Both the position numbers and the translations under genes were made by a program. A stretch of DNA of 28,167 nucleotides, from positions 1 to 28,167 of the forward strand of contig JNET01028456.1 of the NCBI GenBank assembly GCA_000697455.1, written 5' to 3'. The stretch is from Basidiobolus heterosporus B8920 (Eukaryota; Basidiobolomycota; Basidiobolomycetes; Basidiobolales; Basidiobolaceae). Of the stretch, positions 1 through 9,410 are shown one piece after another. The stretch's first letter is position 1, and each line of letters starts with the position of its first letter. The notes under the pieces were generated by a model. The model did not search any database. It was not told where the DNA came from and was given only the letters and a program-made list of their open reading frames with translations.

Positions 1-4
1 GTAT

Positions 5-516
5 TGTCATGATCTCATGACAGTACTGCCGAGAAACACCCATTCTTAGTATAATCCCATGCATCAGTTATCACCCCATGTCTTTTCGCCATTGGCTGTC
101 CCAGCCCCAAGATCTCTATTCTTGCCAAGTCCAAGTAACTACCATATATGGTAATAACATTACACAAGATTCCTTATTTGGAATCCATGTCTCACATCCT
201 AGTCTCCAGGTCCTTATTTGGAAATCTCAATGTTACACAAAGATCACATGGTTATGCAAAGTAGTCATTGTGGATATAGTTTCTCCATTTAGTTTGTATT
301 ATCTCATTGCTTATTCATCATTGTCTTGGCACTCAGCCTCAGAAAAGTATATATAGTACTATCCCCCCTTATGTATTCCTCAGTCAGATAAACACAGGTT
401 ATCAATAAACATTCCTACCGGATTCCAGTTCTTGTCCTTGCCTTGTTAGTCTACACCTAAGTCATTCCTGCCTTGTCCTGCCTGGTCTCTTCTCCTGCCT
501 TGGTTTGTTCATAACA
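5..516 (+). mobile_element. Solo LTR of an LTR retrotransposon (fossil), family unassigned
   Basis: A 512-base block begins TGTCATGA and ends TCATAACA, imperfect terminal inverted repeats of the TG...CA type. Its first 18 bases are a perfect hairpin (TGTCATGA, TC, TCATGACA). It contains a TATATATAG box near 347-356 and AATAAAC near 403, in the order expected for an LTR promoter and polyadenylation signal on the + strand. The bases after it (517-521, GGTAT) match the four bases before it (1-4, GTAT), so a 5-base target duplication is likely, with its first base cut off by the window edge. No internal coding region is attached, so this is a solo LTR left by recombination. It interrupts a copia-type reverse transcriptase fossil and is therefore younger than that element. 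Confidence 0.8.
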
Positions 517-521
517 GGTAT

Positions 522-740
522 TTTGGGTCCACAAATCCATCTGGCTAGTCCATGTACATGTTCTCAGTCAATTTACCATTCAAAAAGGCTGCTCTAACAT
601 CCATTTGATGAATATAAAACTGATATTTAACAGATATTGCTAAAATCAATCTAATTGAGTTAAACTTGGCTACTGGTGCAAATATTTTAGTATAGTCTGT
701 CCCTTCAGTCTGATATTATCCCTTAGGAACAGGTCTTGCT
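522..740 (-). mobile_element. Ty1/copia reverse transcriptase fragment (fossil)
   Basis: On the minus strand this stretch resembles the start of a copia-family reverse transcriptase: the region around the conserved 'HQMDVKTAFLNG' block is recognisable (here close to 'HQMDVRAAFLNG'), preceded by similarity to the 'FAPVAKF' segment. The copy is decayed and broken. It continues leftwards under the inserted solo LTR and out of the window. It is joined on its 5' side to a gag-start remnant without the intervening gag, protease and integrase, so the element is internally deleted. Confidence 0.75.
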
Positions 741-919
741 TTTTAGCTTTCAGCAGTACCTGCTGGTGTCAAGGTGTAGGGATACCAAGCTGATCCTTGC
801 AGAATCTCAAGTAGATGTGGTTTGCTCACTTGGTGCCATCAAACTTTTCAGCAGGAGGAAGAACTCCAGTAATAGCAGTAGTAGACATTCCAGAGAGTGC
901 AAGCTTGGGGCTCATAACC
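741..919 (-). mobile_element. Copia-type leader, primer-binding site and gag start (fossil)
   Basis: Read on the minus strand, this follows directly from the LTR at 920-1268. The first 12 bases after the LTR (919 back to 908) are GGTTATGAGCCC, the complement of the anticodon stem-loop of initiator tRNA-Met. Priming from an internal half-tRNA site is the known mode of Drosophila copia and yeast Ty5. A leader follows and then a gag-like start containing 'PPAEKFDGT', a common motif at the beginning of copia-family gag. The open frame is broken. Order LTR, primer site, gag supports a 5' element end in minus orientation. Confidence 0.75.
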
Positions 920-1268
920 TGTTGTGAGATTCTGGGAGTTATTGGAAGTGACTTGGAGAATTAGAAGAATATGTGGTTTTCACATGTAAATTTATTAAAT
1001 GGAAGGTTGAATTTTATACTTTTGTCAAGAAGTAAACCAAGCAACATGTAGAGTGTGTTAAAGAAGGTCCCAAGAGCATGTGCGTAAAGTTTGGGGTCAT
1101 TTGGACTTGCTTGAGAAAGTCAAGTATTCTGGGTACTTATAAGTTAGTGAAAAATATCTTAACTAAAATGCAATTGTGAATTTTGGGTGAGAGGAAATTG
1201 CTAAGTAAATAAAATAAGGGTGAGATCAAGCATGAATAATTAGGTGCTAGATTATGTGAATTTCAACA
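920..1268 (-). mobile_element. Copia-type 5' LTR, minus orientation (fossil)
   Basis: The 349-base block reads TGTTGTGAGATTC at its left edge and GAATTTCAACA at its right edge, giving TGTTG/CAACA inverted termini. It abuts the primer-binding site at 908-919, fixing orientation. Its first 82 bases match, with 8 mismatches by my count, the reverse complement of the LTR that ends at 2318, and a more diverged copy ends at 2739. Divergence of about 10 percent between copies indicates old insertions. Confidence 0.75.
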
Positions 1269-1575
1269 GACCTTACCCTTGTTATATTTACCAAACAATA
1301 TTCTCTCCCTCAAAATCCACATTTAGATCTTACTAATAGTATGTTGACATACTTGAAAGTACCAACAATAGCTGACTTTCTCAAACATGTTGATTGACCT
1401 CAGACTTTGTGCACATGCTCCTAGGACATTTCTTTACACAATTTTGCATACTGTTTTGCTTACCTCTTTACAAAAGTCCAAAAAGTTAACTTTACACTAA
1501 AAAAAACTCGGAATGAAAACCACCTACTTTACTAATTCTGTAAATCACTTCCAATAACATCTCAAATCTAACAGC
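1269..1575 (+). mobile_element. Inverted, 5'-truncated copia LTR copy (fossil)
   Basis: This block is an inverted, diverged copy of the adjacent LTR at 920-1268. Matching pieces include CTTACCCTTGTTATATTTAC at its left end, TGTGCACATGCTC near 1408 and CACTTCCAATAACATCTCA near 1546. It lacks roughly the first 45 bases of the LTR and starts where its neighbour ends, so the two form a large imperfect palindrome of about 650 bases. The right boundary is approximate. Confidence 0.6.
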
Positions 1576-2149
1576 ATTAGAAGCATGCTGTAGAAGTTTC
1601 AGAGCTCCTGGACATGCATAATAATCCTCATAATAGCCAAAATTTTCATAATGTGGTAACTAATCTAAGAATATTGTACACTATTCAAATAGGACAAATA
1701 CCCTACAAACATGAAATATTAATTATATACATAATATTATTAATATCCAAGTGCTAAACCAACTTAATTTCAGCAAAAATGACTGTTCTGGTGAATGAAT
1801 ATACTAGTTTGGAACTCTGCTAAATATTGAGTGTACTATTGGATTTGTAACCTTAAACTAGTGCAAGCATATCCCAGTTCTACCTTAAAGGTTTAAACTG
1901 GAAGAATGTGGGCTTATGTCAAATTTGATGGAGATTTACCTTGGCTTGACTAAAAATGGCTCAAATCCAGCACATAAGGAATCATCTGACAGCAAGAAGT
2001 TTCCATGCTGATCTATGCCTGGGAGTTTATGTGCATCACAGTTGAGACACTTTCAGATATTACATGCTGTATGGGAGTTGTCAGTCAAATTTATGTGAAT
2101 TTTCAAGTATTTAAAAAGATATATTTGTCTTGGCTTAAAGTATGTGCAT
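1576..2149. other. AT-rich sequence between retroelement fragments
   Basis: No coding region or RNA gene is visible. The stretch lies between LTR copies and is probably further decayed element or LTR 5' sequence: it contains AATTCACATAA-like and TTATGTGAATTTTC words that recall the LTR 5' end. I could not align it confidently. Confidence 0.4.
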
Positions 2150-2318
2150 TCTGGATCAGGATATGATCTCCTGTACCTTCCTTAGCACATTCTACACATT
2201 GCTTACTTCTTGACAAAAATATAAAAGTTATCTTTACATTTTATAAATCTACAAGTGAAAGCCACATATTCTTCTAATTCTCCAAATTACTTCCAATGAC
2301 TCCCAGTATCTCACAACA
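2150..2318 (+). mobile_element. Copia LTR 3' portion, plus orientation (fossil)
   Basis: The sequence ends with TCTCACAACA at 2318, and its last 80 or so bases match the reverse complement of the LTR at 920 closely (8 mismatches in 82). Similarity continues more weakly leftwards to about 2150 and perhaps farther; the 5' edge is not defined. No primer site follows it directly, so it could be a 3' LTR or a solo LTR. Confidence 0.6.
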
Positions 2319-2344
2319 TGTTTGTTGGGGTGGAGTAATCTCTT

Positions 2345-2636
2345 CAAATTCTAGCAACTTATGATTGGACTTTCTAATACCAAAGCAAAATATGTCAAGA
2401 ATAGAGTTAATGGAGTTAAGAAAGCTACTGAAAGACTTGAGCTCCATTCAGGATTCACCAATGAGATTACTACACAATACTCCAGGTTCTATGCAATTGG
2501 CTAGATATCCAACATTTCATACTAAAAGTAAGCATCATTATATTAGGGAGGTTCTAGAAATTAAGTTAGTAAACTTGGGTTATTCCCCAACTGAAAAGAT
2601 GATTGTAGACATTTCAACCAAACCTTTGTTAGAGAA
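2345..2636 (+). mobile_element. Ty1/copia RNase H fragment (fossil)
   Basis: The plus-strand translation resembles the C-terminal part of copia-family Pol (RNase H): a 'GLSNTKAKYV'-type block corresponding to 'LSSTEAEYV', then 'RKLLKDL', 'KSKHHYIREVLE' and 'DISTKPL', equivalents of the usual 'RTKHIDIRYHFIRE' and 'ADILTKPL'. The copy is broken. It passes directly into LTR-like sequence at about 2640, as expected for the 3' end of a copia element. Confidence 0.8.
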
Positions 2637-2639
2637 TCA

Positions 2640-2751
2640 AAGTATAACAGTCAATTTTACACTCAATAAATCTGCAAGTGAAATTCACATTCTTCAAAAT
2701 CTACCAATCACTTCTAATGACTTCTAGCATCTCACAATAAGTTATGAGCCC
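2640..2751 (+). mobile_element. Copia LTR 3' end followed by a primer-binding site (fossil)
   Basis: Bases 2640-2739 match the 3' end of the copia-type LTR and end CTCACAATA. They are followed immediately by AGTTATGAGCCC (2740-2751), which matches the initiator tRNA-Met half-tRNA primer site at 11 of 12 positions, and then by leader-like TAAGCTTGCATGCGCTGAA. An LTR that follows RNase H and also precedes a primer site is what a tandem element array with a shared LTR would leave. It is the most diverged LTR copy here, so probably the oldest. Confidence 0.65.
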
Positions 2752-2759
2752 TAAGCTTG

Positions 2760-3209
2760 CATGCGCTGAATACATCGACTGCAACCAAAGGGCATTAAGC
2801 CTATTATTTCTAATAGAGTTCTTTATGATTGAGCTGTACAGTGCTGTGATTTCAAGCAACAATTGGCAAATAGTTCAACGTTGAGTTCAAATATATGGAT
2901 TAGAATGGATTTCGTGATTGAGAGACTCGTCCATATATATCATCATTTATTACATGAACTGGATATAAGTAGGTCGAGTAAACTTTTCTATGCTTCCTAA
3001 TGGGGAGAGAATGCTTTGACGTTTTATAATAGTGTAAAGTGAGAAAGATATGGAAAGTGATACATAATTTAAATGGGGGTTGTCTGCCCCTTGAGTCTCT
3101 GCATACTGTAAATATGGCAAGGGTAAGAGGATAGAGGAGAGAATAGGGTGGAGGTTGAGGCAGAGAGAGGGTTGGGGTTGGAGTTAGGGTTAGGGAAATG
3201 AAGGAGGAC
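2760..3209. other. Intergenic sequence with a G-rich tract downstream of QCR2
   Basis: No gene is visible. From about 3105 the + strand becomes strongly purine-rich and at 3169-3195 has four G-runs (GGG, GGGG, GGG, GGG separated by 2, 9 and 3 bases), a candidate G-quadruplex. Because QCR2 is on the minus strand, its 3' UTR would carry the complementary C-rich strand. Confidence 0.5.
3184..3195 (+). repeat. Telomere-like TTAGGG x2
   Basis: TTAGGGTTAGGG, two exact units, lies 14 bases beyond the QCR2 stop codon. It is one of four exact 12-base occurrences in noncoding parts of this window. Confidence 0.7.
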
Positions 3210-4658
3210 TTAGAGGTTTAAGGAATCAGCATAAGGAAGGGAGTAGATATTTCCGTGAGCAGCTGAGGAAACCTTAGACTTAAGTACCTTGGTAGCGATG
3301 GTTTGAACATCCTTGACAGTAACCTTCTCAATTTGTTGAGCTAGTTCAGCGGAGGTGAAGGTCTTTCCGGAGGCAAGAAGGTGGTTGCCAAAGATCTCAG
3401 CGCGACCAAGGCGAGTTTCGAAGAGTGAAATGGTAGCGTACTTGGCTTGGGCGATGGCACGTTTGAACTCCTCCTCAGAGATCTTCTCGGTAGCCTTCTT
3501 GAGTTGATCAACGACAACCTTGGCGAGTTCACCTACACGGGCATTAGGTCCTTGAACATAAACTCCGAATAATCCGGCATCAGAATAACCAGTATTGAAA
3601 GTGGCAACAGAAGCTCCAGAAATTTTGGAGGCAGCTTCAGTAAGAGCGGATCCACCGACAGCCCACTTGGCACGCTTCTCACCACCCAACAAGTGACGAA
3701 GTACTTGCAATTTAGCAAAATCGTCCGAGAAGATAGGAGCGCCTTCAAAAGCAAGAGCAAAGTGACCGGTTTCACCTGATGCTTCGATACGGGATTCACC
3801 GCCGAAGTATTTAGAAGGAGTGGTGGAAACAGAACCATTTGCCAACTGGGAGAAGTGCTTAGAAACGAGTTCGGCAAGTTGATCTTGTTCAACACCGTTA
3901 GCAACAACTGCTACATTGGAACCGACGAATTTTTCGGCGGCAAAAGCCTTCAAGGAGTCACAAGTGACTTTTGAGGCAGGAGAGGCATAGATAGAGTTAC
4001 CAAGTCCTGAGCGGAAGGCGGAGTTATGAAGAGCATCCATGACAGCGACCTCAGGGGTAGCAAAAGCACTCTGAGATTCTCCTAGGACAACCTTGTGGAC
4101 ATCCTTGAATTCATATCCTTCATACTTAGTGTCAGTAATCACTTCACCAAGAAGTTCAACAAAGTAAGGCCTGCAAGTATCTTTAGGTTAGTACTATTCG
4201 TGGTCTACGTCGATTTGTGAGTATATATACTAACAAGTCTTCACGAAGGAATTCAGCGGAGTATACGAGACTCTCACGACCCAGGCTGGTAGTTAAAAAT
4301 GCACCTTGAAGTTCAGCCTCACGAGTAATACGTAAAGTAGAGCGCTTGTTGGTATTCTATAATAAACTATAGGTTAGAAGAAAGGAAACATGGACCCTAG
4401 TGGTTTCTAAAGAAAGTGTGAGAAAGATACCTTGAAGGCGAAGTTCTTCAAGTGATGAGCAACGCCAAGATTGGCAGAGTTCTCAGCACGGCTACCCGCA
4501 CCAACAACCACAGATAGGGAGGCTACTGGGGATTGCTCAGGAAGGGTGGCAACACGAACACCGTTAGAGGTGGCAGTAGAGACAGCAGAGTAACTGGCCT
4601 TTTGGATTAAAGGAAGGACAGTAGAAGCAGTCTTTTTGGTGAAAGCACTTTGAATCAT
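3210..4658 (-). CDS. QCR2: Cytochrome b-c1 complex subunit 2 (core protein 2), M16 family
   Basis: Three exons (4658-4431, 4356-4235, 4170-3210) encode 436 residues. The protein is the non-catalytic core-2 subunit of mitochondrial respiratory complex III, on the matrix side of the inner membrane. The N-terminus is rich in S, T, K and A with few acidic residues, as a presequence should be. The M16 fold shows in 'GAGSRAENSANLGVAHHLKN' (about 53-72) and 'REAELQGA', and in a C-terminal M16 domain with 'LLGGEKRAKW' and 'GYSDAGLFGVYVQG'. The HxxEH zinc motif of processing peptidases is replaced by HHLKN, which separates QCR2 from beta-MPP. Length fits the family (yeast 368, human 453). Introns have donors GTATCT and GTTAGT; joining them keeps the frame and restores 'KNTNKRSTLR' and 'REDLPYFVELL'. 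It is divergent from UGDH. Confidence 0.93.
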
Positions 4659-4813
4659 TTTGCAAAATAAACTAGTTTGGAGAAGGAAGAGGGCACCTCT
4701 AGGAGAACAAGCTAAGATTGATCAAGAGTAAAATTGGCTATTCTACTTGGTAATGAAATTTTTCTGAACGAATTGTATTCAACACTACAAATCTTCAACT
4801 TTACCCAGAATTG

Positions 4814-4821
4814 TCACGTGA
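4814..4821 (+). promoter_or_regulatory. TCACGTGA E-box upstream of QCR2
   Basis: The palindromic octamer lies 156 bases upstream of the QCR2 start codon. In budding yeast this is the core bound by the bHLH factor Cbf1, which acts at respiratory genes; the factor acting here is inferred, not seen. Confidence 0.5.
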
Positions 4822-5123
4822 ATCACGCGTTGAGAGGTCAACATTACCCCACACAATTTCACTCACCCCAAATTGCTGAACTTCAATTCATACATCGTCG
4901 TCGCCCTATTCCCCTGTCAACACCCTGCAATCTTTTGTATGAGAGGGTGAAAATTTGGGGTGATTCTAGTTGTAAGAATGGGGACCCCAAGATGAAGCCC
5001 GTCAAAGATATTTTACAATTAGTAGCATAATTTGTAACCATGTGGCTTGGCAACTCGGGTTAGAGCTGGATACGATGGGTTATACAGAATTCCGACTTGT
5101 GTATTTAAAGTTAATCAATGTGG

Positions 5124-5137
5124 TTAGGGTTAGGGTT
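5124..5137 (+). promoter_or_regulatory. Telomere-like motif TTAGGG x2 plus TT
   Basis: TTAGGGTTAGGGTT lies between the divergent QCR2 and UGDH genes, about 470 bases from the QCR2 start and 990 from UGDH. It could be a site for a Tbf1/TRF-type Myb factor or an interstitial telomere scar. Confidence 0.55.
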
Positions 5138-5467
5138 GGTGATGATGAAATTATATCAATGTAGTAGTTTCTGATTGAAATATTGATTAACATATGAATA
5201 AAGAAAAAACCGGCACGGGTTACATATGTATTTGTATATGTGTATATTGGTTAATTTAAGTCCATATTGTACGAATACTTAATATTCCCTTTATGAAACA
5301 AGTACTATTACTATTTTCACCCTATTCACTCGAAGTGCTACTGTTAAAATCTCCCTAACCCTTATCAATGATCATACAACCGCAATTACGATAATTTCCG
5401 GTCAATGAATATGAACATGGCTGGCTATTTCTCAAAACTCGGTAAGAACGATTTAAGCTTAATCGTA

Positions 5468-5533
5468 AGTTGCTCATGAACACATTAGATTACACTACCC
5501 AGTTGCTTATGAGCACATGAAATTACACTACCA
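5468..5533 (+). repeat. Tandem 33-base direct repeat, two units
   Basis: Units 5468-5500 and 5501-5533 are adjacent and differ at 5 of 33 positions; both contain AGTTGCT.ATGA.CACAT and ATTACACTACC. No function is evident. Confidence 0.75.
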
Positions 5534-6012
5534 AGTTTCTCACCCTATTTTCTACGCACAATCTAGAAGTGATCTATTTGCATCATAGTATATCCTTTTT
5601 TTAAACACCTATTAATAAAGAGTAACCAGTGCTCAACCTTTCCTGACAATTTACGCCAAGTGGTAAGCATCGATCATCCATTTAAAGGCATCGATCCTTA
5701 TTTTGCAAGGCCTTTACCAACACGTTGAAGATCGTATCTATGCAAATCTATCGAACTAGATTCGCCCAACGGATTAATGCTTGCCAATACAAACAGACCA
5801 TCAACGGAGCATCTACCAAAATGGGAATTAATCAACCTAAAGTTTGGTTGGAGGCGAGCAGCCCGTTGTATCATCATTCACTTGGCTATTTTGATCTTAT
5901 ACATGAACGCCTGTTAATTAAATCTAAACATAGAGGCTATGATGGATCAGCCAACGCTAAAAGGCTTCCATACCTCTGTGATAGAATAAACTAGGTTATT
6001 CACAATTCCCCA

Positions 6013-6058
6013 CCAATCAGACTCGTTGGAGGGTTCCCTCGCTGGGTGGCTATAAAAG
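6013..6058 (+). promoter_or_regulatory. UGDH core promoter: CCAAT and TATA boxes
   Basis: CCAAT is at 6013-6017 and TATAAAAG at 6051-6058, 69 bases before the ATG at 6127. Transcription probably starts near 6080. It is the clearest TATA promoter in the window and fits a strongly or inducibly expressed gene. Confidence 0.65.
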
Positions 6059-6126
6059 AAACGACTTCGTGGTGATATTTTTTATCGACAATTCCCTTGA
6101 TTTCTTAATATTTTATACAAAACACA

Positions 6127-7524
6127 ATGGTTGCTGTAAAGAAGATCTGCTGTATTGGTGCTGGCTACGTTGGTGGTCCTACCTGTGCTGTTATCGCCTT
6201 GAAGTGTCCTGACATCCAGGTCACCATTGTTGATGTTAACCCTGCTCGTATCGAGGCTTGGAACTCCGATAAACTTCCTATCTACGAGCCAGGTCTTGAA
6301 GAAGTTGTCCAGACTGCTCGTGGCAGAAATCTTTTCTTTACCACCGAAGTTGATAAGGCAATTCAAGAAGCTGACCTTATCTTTGTGTCTGTCAACACTC
6401 CCACCAAGAAATCCGGTATGGGTGCTGGCTTTGCTGCTGATTTGGCCTACATCGAAACTGCCACCAGACGTATCGCTAATGTTGCCACCAGCTCCAAGAT
6501 TGTCGTCGAGAAATCCACTGTCCCTTGTCGTACCGCACAAAGCATGCGCACGATCCTAGAAGCCAACTCTCGGGATGGAATTAGATTTGATATTCTATCC
6601 AACCCTGAGTTCCTTGCTGAAGGTACGGCAATCAACGATCTTCTTAACCCTGATCGTGTCTTGATTGGTTCCCTGCAAACACCCGAAGGCCGTGAGGCTC
6701 AGCAAGCTTTGGTTGATGTCTACACTCGCTGGGTCCCTACTGATAATGTAATCACTACCAACCTCTGGTCTTCAGAGCTCACCAAGTTGGCAGCCAATGC
6801 CCTTCTGGCCCAACGTATCTCCAGCATCAATGCCCTCAGTGCGTTGTGTGAGGCTACTGGTGCTGATGTGGATGAAGTTGCTCGTGCTTGCGGTAAGGAC
6901 TCACGTATTGGCCCTAAGTTTTTGAAGGCCAGCGTTGGTTTTGGTGGAAGTTGTTTCCAAAAGGATATCCTTAACTTGGTATATCTCTGCAAACAATTCC
7001 ACTTGGATGAGGTTGCCGACTACTGGCACCAGGTTGTCCTGATGAACGAGTATCAAAAGCAACGCTTCGCCACTCGTGTGATCAAATCCCTCTTCAACAC
7101 CATCACCAACAAGAAAATCGCAGTTCTCGGATTTGCTTTCAAGAAAGATACTGGAGATACTCGTGAATCGGCAGCTATCACTTTGATCAAGGATTTCATT
7201 CAAGAGAATGCTAACATCAGTATCTATGACCCCAAAGTTGAGCATTCCCAGATTTGGTTCGATTTGACTGAGCCTGGTGTTCAGTCCAACGAAGCACAAG
7301 TAAAAAAGCAGGTTACCATCTGTGGTAGCGCTTACGAAGCAGCCCAGGATTGCGATGCGGTTGTTGTATGTACCGAATGGGATGAGTTCAAGACACTTGA
7401 CTGGCAGAAGATCTACAACGAAATGCACAAGCCTGCTTTCGTTTTCGATGGACGTTTGATGTTGGATGCCACAAAACTACGAGAGATCGGATTTAAGGTC
7501 GAGGTTATTGGCAAGTCTGCTTAG
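6127..7524 (+). CDS. UGDH: UDP-glucose 6-dehydrogenase
   Basis: A single uninterrupted exon encodes 465 residues. The cytosolic enzyme oxidises UDP-glucose to UDP-glucuronate with two NAD+, feeding uronic acid cell-wall polymers and UDP-xylose. The N-terminal NAD fold starts '[17 protein letters not shown]' (5-21). Then come '[14 protein letters not shown]', '[14 protein letters not shown]' and '[19 protein letters not shown]'. The catalytic cysteine is Cys276 in '[10 protein letters not shown]', the same number as in human UGDH. The C-terminal UDP-binding domain has '[15 protein letters not shown]' and ends with 'VFDGRLMLD'. The start is fixed by alignment and by the TATA box 69 bases upstream. 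Unlike nearly all its neighbours it has no intron, and its codons look biased towards C-ending forms, suggesting high expression or past loss of introns through a cDNA copy. Uronate polymers are typical of Mucoromycota walls, which is supportive but not decisive for lineage. Confidence 0.97.
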   Translation: MVAVKKICCIGAGYVGGPTCAVIALKCPDIQVTIVDVNPARIEAWNSDKLPIYEPGLEEVVQTARGRNLFFTTEVDKAIQEADLIFVSVNTPTKKSGMGAGFAADLAYIETATRRIANVATSSKIVVEKSTVPCRTAQSMRTILEANSRDGIRFDILSNPEFLAEGTAINDLLNPDRVLIGSLQTPEGREAQQALVDVYTRWVPTDNVITTNLWSSELTKLAANALLAQRISSINALSALCEATGADVDEVARACGKDSRIGPKFLKASVGFGGSCFQKDILNLVYLCKQFHLDEVADYWHQVVLMNEYQKQRFATRVIKSLFNTITNKKIAVLGFAFKKDTGDTRESAAITLIKDFIQENANISIYDPKVEHSQIWFDLTEPGVQSNEAQVKKQVTICGSAYEAAQDCDAVVVCTEWDEFKTLDWQKIYNEMHKPAFVFDGRLMLDATKLREIGFKVEVIGKSA

Positions 7525-8227
7525 AAATCTACGATTCTTCTCGTCCAAAAATACCGATATCCTCAAGTTCAGAACCACCAACATCCTCCATTTTAAGTAC
7601 TTTCACATTCACTGCATTACATCACTTAATTTCTTGCCATATATCAATAAATGGAATTCCCTCAAAAATACCTACAGATATCGCATAATGCTCTATGCAT
7701 AAATAATGTTCGAACACGATCTGCACCTAGAGTTTTTAAAGCATAGTAGTAATAAACCTAGCCCTCCCCCTCATCCTTATTGTGGGATGATATGGCTAAG
7801 CCTTTATGGATCAATCATTTGTAAGAGCGGAGTTCGGGTGTTTTGAGTAACTAACCAACTCTGCATAAAATATACGCAACATTTTAACACCTATCAAACC
7901 TCTTAATCTGAACCTCGGCCCTAACCCTAAGTTAGATAATTCATATTCAGGGCGAGTAGGAAAATCATGGCTATTTAATATTGATGTGATTAAATTAAAT
8001 AGGATTTACTGGTGGATAGGATTGGAAGAAAAAAAAAGCAAAAAAAATCGGACCAAAATCCTATTGAGTATACTAGGTAGGAATTTTCCTGACGTGCTAC
8101 TACGCTCTTGGGGTAACTGCTTCAGTCTCTTCTATTCTTGTTTTCATAAGAAAATCTCTGGTGATTTCACTCTACCACACAGCTATAATTGTATTATTTT
8201 TAATCAGTTTCAGAGTTATCTTTAATA
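7525..8227. promoter_or_regulatory. UGDH 3' region and eIF3g promoter
   Basis: About 700 AT-rich bases without a supported gene. ATAAATAA near 7700 may serve as a UGDH polyadenylation signal. CCCTAACCCTAA lies at 7919-7930. An A-rich run (8029-8047) and a pyrimidine-rich stretch (8120-8220) precede the eIF3g start codon. Confidence 0.5.
7919..7930 (-). promoter_or_regulatory. Telomere-like motif CCCTAA x2 upstream of eIF3g
   Basis: Two exact units in reverse orientation, 298 bases before the eIF3g ATG. Translation-factor and ribosomal promoters in several fungi use Tbf1-type TTAGGG sites, so a promoter role is plausible. Confidence 0.55.
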
Positions 8228-9410
8228 ATGGCCGTTACTACTGAACCCAAAGCCAGCTGGGCTGATGAAGTTGGTGAAGAGTTGGATAACGAATTTAACG
8301 ACGATGGAATTAAAACTGTAGTTGACATCCAAGTTCGCGAGGATGGCAAGAAAGTTAAAGTATGTCTGCTTCTCTATATGCGCCCGTGGTCTTAGTTTGC
8401 AACCCTAAGATCCTGCCATATACTTACCCTACCTTGATGTATCCATAGGTTACTCGTAAAATTCAAAAGAAGCTCATCACTGAAAGAGTCAACCACGCCG
8501 TCGCTGAAAGAAAGGTTTGTTAGCATGTTATGTTACCACAGATGCCTGTTTTTCTGACCATTGTTGCTTTAGAAATGGGCTAAATTTGGTCAAGAAAAGG
8601 GAAACAAGCCTGGTCCTGATATGAGTACTACCACCGTCGGTGAGCAAATCTTCTTGAAGTTATCTTCCAACAGCCAGGTACACTCTTTTTAATTTACCTT
8701 GATTTGTTTCACTTGCGGAGCCTAACTTCTTGGTATTTAATAAGAACGTTGAATCCGAGGATCCTGATAGCAAGCTCAAGGAGCAACTCAAGGGCAAGAA
8801 GATTCTTTGCAGAATTTGTAAGGGTGATCACTTCACCCTTAAGTGTCCCTACAAAGACACTCTTAAACCTCTTGATGAACTCACCAGCGCTCTTAACGAG
8901 AGCAAGCCTGCCGCCGGTGAAGCTGCTGCTGCCGAATCTAGTACATCTGGAAGATATGTTCCTCCTGCTCTTCGTGCCAAGATGTCAGGTGCTTCTGGAC
9001 CTAGTGGTGGTGATGATAGAGATAGAAGAGGTACACATTTTGAAGCTGTTGATCACAGGTTGCATCACATACTAAACTGCCATGATTTCATTAGATGATA
9101 CTCCTACATTGCGTGTTACTAACTTGTCGGAGGATACACATGAAAGTGATATCTATGATCTCTTCCGTCCCTTCGGCCATATTGCTCGTGTCTACCTTGC
9201 TAGAGATCGTGAAACCAATGTTTGCAAAGGATTTGCATTCGTCAGTTTTGCCGATCGTGAGGATGCTGCCCGTGCTATTGAAGGTGTTGATGGTCACGGA
9301 TTCGATAACCTCATTCTTCACGTAGAATGGGCCAAGTAAGTTACTTTTACTGTTGTGTTGCAATTGTATACAAAAGAGCTGACACGGTATTCCCTAGATC
9401 CTCCAAATAA
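8228..9410 (+). CDS. TIF35: Eukaryotic translation initiation factor 3 subunit G
   Basis: Six exons (8228-8359, 8449-8514, 8573-8677, 8745-9030, 9095-9335, 9398-9410) encode 280 residues, close to yeast Tif35 (274). eIF3g binds eIF3i within eIF3 and supports scanning and reinitiation on the 40S subunit. The N-terminus has the eIF3i-binding type sequence '[14 protein letters not shown]'. A CCHC zinc knuckle follows ('[17 protein letters not shown]'), then an Ala/Ser-rich linker, then a C-terminal RRM with RNP2 'LRVTNL' and RNP1 'KGFAFVSF'. The last exon holds only the end of one codon, three codons and the stop, giving the terminus 'WAKSSK'. Two introns use the unusual donor GTACAC, useful support for the APC11 model next door. 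Confidence 0.95.

Larger units (their letters stand above)
4659..6126. promoter_or_regulatory. Divergent intergenic region between QCR2 and UGDH
   Basis: About 1.47 kb with no supported gene. It holds a TCACGTGA box (4814-4821), a TTAGGG double repeat (5124-5137), a weaker CCCTAACCCT (5353-5362), a 33-base tandem repeat (5468-5533) and the UGDH core promoter (6013-6058). Short open frames at 4734-5030 and 5725-5994 resemble no protein I know. Confidence 0.6.

Noticed and set aside
4734-5030. A 98-codon open frame next to the QCR2 start
   Set aside because: It lies in the QCR2 promoter, overlaps the TCACGTGA box and resembles no known protein.
5725-5994. An 89-codon open frame ending close to the UGDH promoter
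   Set aside because: No recognisable motif, atypical composition, no splice partners, and it runs into promoter sequence. Chance open frame.
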